The notes under the pieces were generated by a model that ran no database searches, was not told the origin of the DNA, and was given only the letters and a program-made list of their open reading frames with translations. Position numbers and translations under genes: made by a program. 64,000 bases of DNA from Heliopora coerulea. Lineage: Eukaryota > Cnidaria > Anthozoa > Scleralcyonacea > Helioporidae. The stretch covers positions 1-64,000 of the forward strand of contig JASJOG010000114.1 of the NCBI GenBank assembly GCA_030142905.1. The letters are read 5' to 3'. Of this stretch, positions 41,896-52,500 are shown piece by piece (positions within the stretch are counted from its first letter, which is position 1; the number at the start of each line of letters is the position of its first letter).

Positions 41896-41923
41896 CCGGA
41901 GGATCCGGCGCAAGCAATGCTTG
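41896..41923. repeat. Paired mini-hairpin, right TIR
   Basis: Mirror of 24969-24996 with one loop substitution. Confidence 0.8.
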
Positions 41924-42252
41924 TCAACGTATTCAGAACCAGATATATATGATTGAAAGTCATATGGCAGGGCATGAATCATTCACGTTTAATTCTTCCG
42001 AATAGATTTCTAATTTACATCAAGTGGATTTAGCATCCTGCTGTGTTGGAGGATTTCCCCGTGACCCGTTTTTTAAAATGTGTTGAAATTCCCGGTAACG
42101 TAATTAAATTCCTGGAAGAGACCGGAATTGACCGGAATTGACCGGAATTGACTGGAAGTGAAACCGAAAGTTACGTTATCAAGGAAAAGGTAATTCCCCC
42201 ACGACACTTTGAAAAATTTTGACCAAATTTTAAAAATTTTTCAAATTTGAAA

Positions 42253-42266
42253 ATGTGACGTCACAT
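42253..42266. promoter_or_regulatory. CRE-core palindrome, right TIR
   Basis: atgtgacgtcacat; mirror of 24636-24649. Confidence 0.5.
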
Positions 42267-42295
42267 GTGCTGGAATCCGGACATTACAGACTACT

Positions 42296-42301
42296 CACTA
42301 C
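42296..42301. repeat. Polinton target-site duplication, right copy
   Basis: cactac, then ttcggaaaatatggcaatg resumes the interrupted satellite monomer. Confidence 0.95.
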
Positions 42302-44100
42302 TTCGGAAAATATGGCAATGTTTAGAATTTGGACAATTAAGTGTTACACGCCTAAAACCCAGAAGTATGAATAGAATTGGTTGAAGAGCAAATAGCTCTA
42401 CTAAACTTTCCATATACTTCTAAACTGTCCTCCTCCACCAAAACATCATAAAACAAATCGATATTCGTCGATTCGACGAGTTCCTGTGAAAATTTCTCAA
42501 ACTCGTCAAAAACGCTTTATCTCGTCGAAGTAAGACGATTAGTGAAACGAACAGTGAAACAGATGTGGCTTAAGTTAGTTGGATTTGTCGAATATTTGCC
42601 AAAACTCGTGAATAGGTGTAAAATGATCTTTTCGGGTCACAGAAGAGAATAAAAGCATTAGTAGACTGATTCGAGCAGTTCTTCGAAAAATATGGCAATG
42701 TTTAGAAATTGGACAATTAAGCGCTATTCGCCTAAAAGCCAGAAGTACGGTTAGAATTGGTTGAAAAGCAAATAGGTGTACTAAACTTTCCAAACACTTC
42801 TAAATTGTTCTCCTCCACCCAAAAATCATAAAACAAATCGAGTTCCCTCGATTCGACGAGATGCTGTGAAAATTTCTCAAACTCGTCAAAAAACGCTTTA
42901 TCTCGTCGAGATAAGACGATAAGTGAAATTAACAGTGAGACACTAGTGCATTAAGTTAGTTGTATTTGTCGAAATTTTGCCAAAACTCGTGAACAGGTGT
43001 AAAATGATCATTTTGGGTCAGAGAAGAGAATAAAAGCATTAGTTGGTTGATTCGAGCAGTACTTCGAAAAATATGGCAATGTTTAAAAATTGGACAATAA
43101 AGCGTTATACGCCTAAAACCCAGATGTATGGTTATAACTGGTTGAAGAACAAATAGGTTTACTAAACTTTTCAAATACTTCTAAATTGTTCTCCTCCACC
43201 AAAACATCATAAAAAAAATCGATTTTTGTCGATTCGACGAGATACTGTGAAAATTTCTCAAACTCGTCAAAACCGCTTTATCTCGTCGAAATAAGACGAT
43301 TAGTGAAACGAACAGTGAAACACTTGTTGCTTAAGTTAGTTGCAATTTTCCAATGTTTGCGAAAACTTGGGAATGGCTGTAAAATGATCTTCTCGGGTCA
43401 GGGTAGAGGGTAAAAGTATTAGTTGATCGATTCGAGACATATATCGGAAAATATAGCAATGGTTAGGAATTGGACAATTAAGCGTTATTCACCTAAAACC
43501 CAAAGGCATAGTTAGAATTGGTTGAAGAGCAAATAGGTGTACTAAACTTTCCAAATATTTCTAAATTGTTCTCCTCCACCCAAACATCATAAAACAAATC
43601 GATTTTCGTAAATTCGACGAGTTGCTGTGAAAATTTCTCAAACTCATCAAAAACGCTTTATATCGTCGAAATATGACGATTAGTGAAACGAACACTTTAA
43701 CAGATGTGGCTTTAGTTAGTTCCATTTGTCGAAACTTGGCCAAAGCTCGTGAACGGGTATAAAATGATCTTTTCGCGTCAGAGAAGAAAATAAAAGCATT
43801 AGTTGGTTGATTCGAGCAGAACTTCCAAAAATATGGCAATGTTTAGAAATTGGACAATTAAGCGTTATACGCCTAAAACTCAGAAGTATGGTTATAACTG
43901 GTTGAAGAACAAATAGCTCTAAAAAACTTTCCAAATACTTCTAAATTGTTCTCCTCCACCCAAACATCATAAAACAAATCGATTTTCGTAAATTCGACGA
44001 GTTGCTGTGAAAATTTCTCAAACTCATCAAAAACGCTTTATATCGTCGAAATAAGACGATTAGTAAAACGAACAGTGAAACACTTATGGCTTAACTTAGT
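42302..44100 (+). repeat. 380-bp satellite array between Polinton and Penelope element
   Basis: About 4.7 monomers in the same orientation as the left segment. The block at about 42500-43000 is nearly identical to 24070-24560 on the other side of the Polinton, far closer than typical monomer pairs. Confidence 0.9.
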
Positions 44101-44101
44101 T
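44091..44101. repeat. Target-site duplication of the Penelope-like element, left
   Basis: ttaacttagtt, repeated at 46664-46674 where the satellite resumes with gcaattgtccaatg. Confidence 0.75.
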
Positions 44102-44666
44102 AATAGAGACTTCAAGTAAACGACAAATTTCTTTATTGTATACATGTTTCGGCAAAACTCATGCCATCTTCAGTACAAATGATAATAGGATATTTACAAG
44201 CGATATTTATGTGACCTGATAAATATTACAAGCGTATGACTCATCTAATATGAATTCTCACACATGTGTCAGAAAGATTAATTACAAGGGTGCGACTGGT
44301 TAATGGAGGAAGTGGGCGTTGAAGGCGATATGTAGAAAGTTGATGACGTGTGGTAGACAAAAACAGTTAGGAAGAAGAAAAAAAATAAAATAAAATAAAA
44401 TAAAATAAAAAAAAAAAAAGATTAAAAATTATATGTGTATATTGGAATTATAAGCTAAACATGGTGTTAAGATGATGGACTTGAACATAAAGTTCGGGTT
44501 TGAGTTTCTTAATATGTAGCGCTTCTTTGAGTTTAAGAGAAAGGACAGATTTATCGGAGTCTATGATTTTAAAGCATGAGGAGTTATATTGAAGTTTGCA
44601 AGCAGAGGATTTTTGAAGGTGTTTGAATATGTGGGAATGTTTGTCAGTATGTGTGTGCTCATTAAT
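44101..44666 (-). repeat. Penelope-like element, left inverted repeat
   Basis: Complement of 46065-46632 with few differences; contains a (TAAAA)n stretch and, on the minus strand, the hammerhead-like motif. Confidence 0.9.
44135..44179 (-). ncRNA. Hammerhead-ribozyme-like motif, left repeat
   Basis: The minus strand has TTGTA-CTGAAGA, GGC...GCC as stem II (one unpaired U before it), GAAA, a minimal stem III (AC..GU), then A and TACAA closing stem I. CTGANGA and GAAA are the conserved hammerhead core. Such ribozymes are known in Penelope-like elements. The extra U at stem II is a weak point, so this is a candidate only. Confidence 0.4.
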
Positions 44667-45875
44667 ACTATAATTAATTATTGTAATACTATAATTAGTG
44701 ATCAGTCTAAATTCAAACGCTTAGATAAGGATCCCACACTGTTCAGAGAAGCTAAACTACAACGTCTACTTAGAAAACTAAAAAATCAAGGCTGTTTAGA
44801 TGATAACACCTATTACAACATCTCTCCCAAAGGCTCACAACCAGCTAGGTTTTACGGTTTACCTAAACTGCATAAACAACGAGAACCTAACTCAGCTCCT
44901 CCTCTTAGACCCATAGTATCTTCCATTAACGCTTACAACTACAAATTAGCCAAATATTTATGTTCCATTCTGTCACCTCTCATACCAGACAAACACACGA
45001 CTAAGGATTCTTTTTCTTTTGTTGAAGAAATAACCAACTTAGACCTCAATAGCAATTTTCTAATATCTTTCGATGTAGAAAGTCTTTTTACTAACATTCC
45101 CTTACAAGAAACCATTGACATTGCTATAAATTTAATTCTCGATAACAACCCTAACTTTCCTATCAACAGAAAAGATCTCAAACAGTTGTTTCTATTTGCT
45201 ACATCACAGACGCATTTTTTATTTGATGATTTATTTTATGATCAGGTTGACGGAGTAGCTATGGGTTCTCCTTTAGCGCCAGTACTAGCCAACCTTTTCA
45301 TGGGTTACCATGAACAACTCTGGTTAGAAAATTACGACGAAACTCGTGTTTTATTTTATCGTAGATATGTTGACGACACCTTTTGCGTATTTCACAATGA
45401 GCACGACGCGATGCTCTTTCTCGATTATTTAAACCGTCAACATGTTAACATCAAATTTACTTTTGAAAAGGAGAAAAATGGTAAACTTCCATTCTTAGAT
45501 GTTTTGGTAACCAAATCTACAAACACCTGCACTACAACTACTTTTCACGAAAAAACATACACCGGTCTGCTCATGAATTTTTTGAGTTTCTCACCCATGA
45601 ATTACAAGATCGGATTGATAAAAACACTAATTGATAGAACCCGTAAAATAAATAACACGGAAACCGGCTTCAAAGAAGATCTCAACAAACTCATTTTTAC
45701 TCTTAAACGTAACTCATTTCCTTTCCACATAATACACAAAGTCATCAGTCAATACAATGAGAAACCAAGCCAGTCTGACCAAACAAAACACACAGAAGAC
45801 GACAAACGAAATACACGCTACTTCAAACTACCATACACCGGCTTTTACTCAAAAATAACACAACGCAAACTCTAG
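44589..45875 (+). pseudogene. Penelope-like reverse transcriptase
   Basis: Reverse transcriptase with FYGLPKLHK, RPIVSSINAYNYKLAKYL, motif A SFDVESLFTNIPL, motif B DGVAMGSPLAPVLANLFM, motif C YRRYVDDTF and the following GKLPFLDVLV. The first 26 or so codons come from the inverted repeat and are not true coding sequence; homology starts near 44700. A TAG at 45873-45875 separates it from the endonuclease in the same frame. The N-terminal domain is missing, so the copy is truncated. Confidence 0.85.
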
Positions 45876-46283
45876 TCACTCGTACAACGGTTATGCACCG
45901 ACCTCGAGATCACACTTGCTTTTTCACCATACAAAATTAAGAATCTTTTTAGTTTTAAAGACTCGATTCCTGGAGAGCTTAAATCTTATGTGGTATATCA
46001 GTTTACTTGTGCGGGATGTAATTCCCGTTACATTGGCGAAACCACTCGTCACCTCACCACTCGGATTAATGAGCACACACATACTGACAAACATTCCCAC
46101 ATATTCAAACACCTTCAAAAATCCTCTGCTTGCAAACTTCAATATAACTCCTCATGCTTTAAAATCATAGACTCCGATAAATCTGTCCTTTCTCTTAAAC
46201 TCAAAGAAGCGCTACATATTAAGAAACTCAAACCCGAACTTAATGTTCAAGTCCATCATCTTAACACCATGTTTAGCTTATAA
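45876..46283 (+). pseudogene. Penelope-like GIY-YIG endonuclease domain
   Basis: Same frame as the reverse transcriptase after its TAG. It contains VVYQFTCAGCNSRYIGETTR and RINEHTHTDKHSHIF, the GIY-YIG signature with the CxxC pair typical of Penelope-like endonucleases, ending LKPELNVQVHHLNTMFSL. The domain makes the target nick that primes reverse transcription. Complete at its C-terminus. Confidence 0.85.
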
Positions 46284-46632
46284 TTCCAATATACACATAT
46301 AATTTTTAATCTTTTTTTTTTTTTTTAATTTTATTTTATTTTATTTTATTTTTTTCTTCTTCCTAACTGTTTTTGTCTACCACACGTCATCAACTTTCTA
46401 CATATCGCCTTCAACGCCCACTTCCTCCATTAACCAGTCGCACCCTTGTAATTAATCTTTCTGACACATGTGTGAGAATTCATATTAGATGAGTCATACG
46501 CTTGTAATATTTATCAGGTCACATAAATATCGCTTGTAAATATCCTATTACCATTTGTACTGAAAATGGCATGAGTTTTGCCGAAACATGTATACAATAA
46601 AGAAATTTGTCGTTTACTTGAAGTCTCTATTA
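46065..46632 (+). repeat. Penelope-like element, right inverted repeat
   Basis: Includes the last 73 codons of the endonuclease and the 3' untranslated part with a (TTTTA)n stretch. Confidence 0.9.
46553..46598 (+). ncRNA. Degenerate hammerhead-like motif, right repeat
   Basis: Same layout as the left copy, but the core reads CTGAAAA: the conserved G of CTGANGA is replaced by A, predicted to inactivate it. Confidence 0.35.
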
Positions 46633-46663
46633 GCACTTGTGCTTCTACGATCTTATGGAAATA

Positions 46664-48597
46664 TTAACTTAGTTGCAATTGTCCAATGTTTGCGAAAACT
46701 CGGGAATGGCTGTAAAATGATCTTCTCGGGTCAAGGATAGAGAATAAAAGTATTAGTTGATTAATTCGAGACATAATTCGGAAAATATAGCAATGTTTAG
46801 GAATTGGACAATTAAGAGTTATACGCCTAAAACCCAGAAGTATTTCTAGAATTGGTTGAAGACCAAATAGCTCTACTAAACTTTTCAAATACTTCTAAAT
46901 TGTTCTCCTCCACCCAAACATCATAGAAGAAATCGATTTTCGTCGATTCGACGAGTTGCTGTGAAAATTTCTCAAATTCGTCAAAAACGCTTTATCTCGT
47001 CAAGACAAGACGATTAGTGGAAAGAACAGTAAAACAGTTGTTGCTTAAGTTAGTTGCATTTGTCCAATGTTTGTAAAAACTCGGGAATGGCTGTAAAATG
47101 ATCTTTTCGGGTCAGAGAAGAGAATAAAAGTATTAGTTGATTGATTCGAGCCGTAATTCTGAAAATATAGCAATGTTTAGCAATTGGACAATTAAGCGTT
47201 ATACGCCTAAAACCCAGAAGTATGGTTATAACTGGTTGAAGAACAAATAGCTCTACAAAACTTTCCAAATACTTCTAAATTGTTCTCCTCCACCCAAACA
47301 TCATAAAACAAATCGATTTTCGTAAATTCGACGAGTTGCTGTGAAAATTTCTCAAACTCGTCAAAACCGCTTTATCTCGTCGAGGTAAGACGATTAGTTA
47401 AACGAACAGTGAAACAGATGTGGCTTAAATTAGTTCCATTTGTCGTAATTTTGCCAAAACTCGTGAATGAGTATAAAATGATCTTTTCGGGTTCGAGAAG
47501 AGAATAAAAGAATTAGTTGATTGATTCGAGCAGTACTTCGAAAAATATGGCAATGTTTAGAAATTGGACAATTAAGCGTTATACGCATAAAACCTAGAAG
47601 TATGGTTATAACTGGTTGAAGAACAAATAGCTCTACTAAACTTTCCAAATACTTCTAAATTGTTCTCCTCCACCCAAACATCATAAAACAAATCGATTTT
47701 CGTAAATTCGACGAGTTGCTGTGAAAATTTCTCAAACTCGTCAAAACCGCTTTATCTCGTCGAGGTAAGACGATTAGTTAAACGAACAGTGAAACAGATG
47801 TGGCTTAAGTTAGTTCCATTTGTCGTAATTTTGCCAAAACTCGTGAATGAGTATAAAATGATTTTTTCGGGTTAGAGAAGAGAATAAAAGCATTAGTTGG
47901 TTGATTCGCGCAGTACTTTTAAAAATATGGGAATGTTTAGAAATTGGACAATTAAGCGTTATACGCCTAAAACCCAAAGGCATAGTTAGAATTGGTTGAA
48001 GAGCAAATAGGTGTACTAATCTTTTCAAATACTTCTAAATTGTTCTTCTCCACCCAAACATCATAAAACAAATCGATTATTGTCGATTTGACGAGTTGCT
48101 GTGAAAATTTCTCAAACTCGTGAAAACCGCTTTATCTCGTCGAAATAAGACGATTAGTGAAACGAACAGAGAAACACATGTGGCTTCAGTTAGTTGCAAT
48201 TATCCAATGTTTGCGAAAACTCGGGAATGGCTGTAAAATGATCTCTTCGCGTCAGAGAAGAGAATAAAAGCATTAGTTGGTTGATTCGCGCAGTACTTTT
48301 AAAAATATGGGAATGTTTAGAAATTGGACAATTAAGCGTTATACGCCTAAAACCCAGATGTATGTTTATAACTGGTTGAAGAACAAATAGATTTACTAAA
48401 CTTTTCAAATACTTCTAAATTGTTCTGCTCCACCCAAACATCATAAAACAAATCGATTTTCGTAAATTCGAGGAGATTCTGTGAAAATTTCTCAAACTCG
48501 TCAAAACCGCTTTATCTCGTCGAAATAAGACAATTAGTGAAACGAACAGTGAAACACTTGTGGCTTAAGTTAGTTGCAATTGTCCAATGTTTGCGAA
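46664..48597 (+). repeat. 380-bp satellite array between Penelope element and LINE
   Basis: Five monomers with exact 380-bp spacing of landmarks (for example the cat-complement start of a 72-codon minus-strand frame at 47268, 47648, 48028 and 48408). Confidence 0.9.
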
Positions 48598-49536
48598 ACA
48601 ACTTTAAACCAGGAAAAGACTGAATATATGATTATTGGCTCACAGCAAAGACTTGATCTTTTTTCTGAAGACATAAACGTCAGTCTAGCGAATGAGCCAA
48701 TATCACGTGTTCAAACTAAATAAGTCCTTGGAGTCATTATCGACGAAAAACTTAAATGGCATTAACATAATGCAAAATAATGTAAAACTTTATCCTCAGC
48801 ATTGGATTATTAAGAAGAGCTCGAGACTTTGTTACACAAGATGTCTTGGTAACAATGTACAACTCACTCGTTCTGCCGCACTTTACATACTGTTCTACGG
48901 TATGGCAAAATTCGAACACTGATCATATTAACAAACTCCACAAATTACAAAAAAGAGCTGCACGTGTGATAACAAGGTCTACTTATGATGAAAGGTCATC
49001 CCAAATTTTTGAAATGTTGAACTGGAAATCCATTAAAGAAATCTTAGAGGAAAGGCAATTGGTAATGACGTTCAAAGCACTACGAGGACTAAGCCCAAAG
49101 TACCTAACTCAGTTATTTAATCTAAACAGCAATACCAGTCACGAACTTCGTAGTAATAAACGATATCTTCATTAGCCTAAACCTCGCACAAATTTTTTAA
49201 AGAAGAGTTTCTCGTATCAAGGAGCTGTGTCCTGGAACAAATTACCTAAGAAAGTAATCGACAATGTCATAAAAGGTAATATGTCACTAACATCATTCAA
49301 ATCGTTTATTAAAAACCCTTTTGTAAGAAATTAGATATAGTAAACTAAGCATTTTTATGAATATTAGAAGTAGTTCTCGAGTAGAATTCCAAATCTATAA
49401 ATTTTATTTTGTTAATAATTAGAATAATTGTGTACGTCTAAGTATAAAATAGGATGTTAATGTTAGTTTTATTAGTGATAAACGGCCATTTGAAAATCAG
49501 CATCGATGAAATGTTACCGTGTTTTAAATAAGATTA

Positions 49537-49577
<41 letters not shown>
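48598..49577 (+). mobile_element. 5'-truncated LINE in the satellite
   Basis: The plus strand encodes the end of a non-LTR reverse transcriptase: NEPISRVQT then LGVIIDEKLKWH (broken by stops), YNSLVLPHFTYCSTVWQN and HKLQKRAARVITRSTYDERS (frame 48846-49175), then SYQGAVSWNKLP and TSFKSFIKN in other frames. It ends in a (TAA)n tail at about 49531-49577. Several frameshifts and stops show it is long dead. It interrupts a monomer at gcgaaa.ac.cgggaatgg. Confidence 0.8.
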
Positions 49578-49581
<4 letters not shown>

Positions 49582-52500
49582 CACGGGAATGGCTGTAAAA
49601 TGATCTTCTCGGGTCAGGGAAGAGGATAAAATTATTAGTTGATATATTCGAGACATAATTCGGAAAATATAGCAATGTTTAGGAATTGGACAATTAAGCG
49701 TTATACGACTAAAACCCAAAGGCATAGTTAGAATTGGTTGAAGAGCAAATAGGTGTACTAAACTTTCCAAATATTTCTAAATTGTTCTCCTCCACCCAAA
49801 CATCATAAAACAAATCGATTTTCTTAAATTCGAGGAGTTGCTGTGAAAATTCCTCTAACTCGTCAAAAACGCTTTCTATCATCGAAATAAGATAATTACT
49901 GAAACGAACACTTTAACAGATGTGGCTTAAGTTAGTTCCATTTGTCGTAACTTGGCCAAAGCTCGTGAACGGGTATAAAATGATCTTTTAGCGTCAGAGA
50001 AGAGAATAAAAGCATTAGTTGGTTGATTCGAGCAGTATTTTGAAAAATATGGCAATGTTTAGAAATTGGACAATTAGCGTTATACGCCTAAAACCCAAAA
50101 GTATGGTTATAACTGGTTGAAGAACAAATAGCTCTAATAAACTTTTCAAATACTTCTAAATTGTTCTCCTCCACCCAAACATCATAGAAGAAATCGATTT
50201 TCGTTGATTCGACGAGTTGCTGTGAAAATTTCTCAAACTCGTCAAAAACGATATATCTCGTCGATTCAAGACGATTAGTGAAAAGAACAGTGAAATAGTT
50301 GTTGCTTAAGTTAGTTGCATTTGTCCAATGTTTGCGAAAACTCGGGAATGGCTGTAAAATGATCTTTTCGGGTCAGAGAAGAGAATAAAAGGATTAGTTG
50401 ATTGATTCGAGCAGTACTTTGAAAAATATGGCAATGTTTAGCAATTGGACAATTAAGCGTTATACGCCTAAAACCCAGATGTATGGTTATAAATGGTTGA
50501 AGAACAAATAGGTTTACTAAACTTTTCAAATACTTCTAAATTGCTCTCCTCCATCCAAACATCATAAAAAAATCCATTTTAGTCGATTCTACGACTTACT
50601 GTGAAAATTTTTCAAACTCGTCAAAACCCCTTTTTAATCGTCGAAATAAGACGATTAGTAAAACGAACAGTGAAACACATGTGGTTTTAGTTAGTTGCAA
50701 TTATCCAATGTTAGCGAAAACTCGGGAAAACTTGTAAAATGATCTTTTCTGGCCAGACAAGAGAATAAAAGAATTAATTGGTTGAGTCGTGCAGTACTTT
50801 GAAAAATATGGCAATGTTTAGAAATTGGACAATTAAGCCTTATACACCTAAAACCCAGATGTATGGTTATAACTGGTTGAAGAACAAATAGGTTTACTAA
50901 ACTTTTCAAATACTTCTAAATTGTTCTACTCCACCCAAACATCATAAAACAAATCGTTCTTTTCGATTCCACGAGTTACTGTGAAAATTTCTCAAACTCG
51001 TCAAAACGGTTTTATTTCGTCGAAATAAGACGATTAGTGAAACAAACAGTGAAACACTTGTGGCTTAACTTAGTTGCAATTGTCTAATGTTTGCGAAAAC
51101 TCGGGAATGGCTGTAAAATGATCTTTTAAGATCAAGGAAGAGTATAAAAGTGTTAGTTGATTGATTCGAGACATAATTCGGAATATATACATTGAAAAAT
51201 ATGGCAATGTTTAGGAATTGGACAGTTAAGCTTTATACGCCTAAAACCCAGATGTATGGTAATAACTGGTTGAAGACCAAATAGGTTTACTAAACTTTTC
51301 AAATACTTCTAAATTATTCTCCTCCACCCAAACATCATAAAACAAATCGATTTTCGTGGATTCGACGAGTTGCTGTGAAAATTTCTCAAACTCGTCAAAA
51401 CCGATTTATCTCGTCGAAATAAGACGATTAGTGAAACGAACAGTGAAACACATGTGGCTTCAGATAGTTGCAATTATCCAATGTTTGCGAAAACTCGGGA
51501 ATGGCTTTAAAATGATTTTTTCGGGTCAGAGAAGAGAATAAAAGAATTAGTTGGTTGATTCGAGCAGTATTTTGAAAAATATGGCAATGTTTAGAAATTG
51601 AACAATTAAGCGTTATACGCCTAAAATACAGATGTATGGTTATAACTGGTTGAAGAACAAATAGGTTTATAAACTTTTCAAATACTTCTAAATTGTTCTC
51701 CTCCACCCAAACATCATAAAACAAATCGATTTTCATCGATACGACGAGTTGCTGTGAAAATTTCTCAAACTCGTCAAAACCGCTTTATCTCGTCGAAATA
51801 AGATAATCAGTGAAACGAACAGTGAAACACTTCTGGCTTAATTTAGTTGCAATTGTCCAATGTTTGCGAACACTCGGGAATGGCTTTAAAATGATCTTAT
51901 CGGGTCAGAGTAGAGAATAAAAGCATTAGTTGGTTGATTCGAGCTGTGCTTTCAAAAATATGGCAATGTTTAGAAATTGAACAATTAAGCGTTATACGCC
52001 TTAAACCCAGATGTATGTTTATAACTGGCTGAAAAACAAATAGGTTTACTAAACTTTTCAAATACTTCTAAATTATTCTCCTCCACCAAAACATCATAAA
52101 ACAAATCGATTTTCGTCGATTCGACGAGTTGCTGTGAAAATTTCTCAAACTCGTCAAAACCGCTTTATCTCGTCGAAATAACACGATCAGTGAAACGAAC
52201 AGTGAAACACTTGTGGCTTAATTTAGTTGCAATTGTTCAATGTTTGCGAACACTCGGGAATAGCTTTAAAATGATCTTTTCGGGTCACAGAAGAGAATTA
52301 AAGAAATAGTTGGTTGATTGGAGCAGTACTTTGAAAAATATGGCAATGTTTAGAAATTGGACAATTAAGCTTATACGCCTATAACAAATATCTATGGTTA
52401 TAACTGGTTGAAGAACAAATAAGTTTACTAAACTTTTCAAATACTTCTAAATTATTCTCCTCCACCCAAACATCATAAAACAAATCGATTTTTGTCTATT

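Larger units (their letters stand above)
24607..42295. mobile_element. Polinton/Maverick element, complete, 17,689 bp
   Basis: Self-synthesising virus-like DNA transposon. It has AG...CT ends, long terminal inverted repeats, a 6-bp target duplication, and the diagnostic gene set: protein-primed DNA polymerase B, retrovirus-type integrase with a chromodomain, FtsK/HerA-type packaging ATPase, double-jelly-roll major capsid protein and a penton candidate. Gene order on the two strands forms two blocks diverging at 35817-35837. Composition is far more AT-rich than the flanks apart from small GC-rich hairpin patches. Several genes have frameshifts or a stop. No protease gene was found. Confidence 0.95.
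41562..42295 (-). repeat. Polinton right terminal inverted repeat (734 bp)
   Basis: Inverted copy of 24607-25330, differing at a handful of bases and by one extra aattgaccgg unit at about 42121-42160. The near-identity implies recent insertion or ongoing homogenisation. Confidence 0.95.
44101..46663 (+). mobile_element. Penelope-like retroelement with inverted terminal repeats
   Basis: 2.56 kb, inserted in a satellite monomer with an 11-bp target duplication. It carries reverse transcriptase and GIY-YIG endonuclease in one frame, and its ends are inverted copies of each other (44101-44666 and 46065-46632). The left copy is the complement of the endonuclease end plus 3' untranslated part. A 31-bp tail (46633-46663, starting with hairpin GCACTTGTGC) is present only at the right. 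The N-terminal third of the usual reverse transcriptase is absent. Confidence 0.85.
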
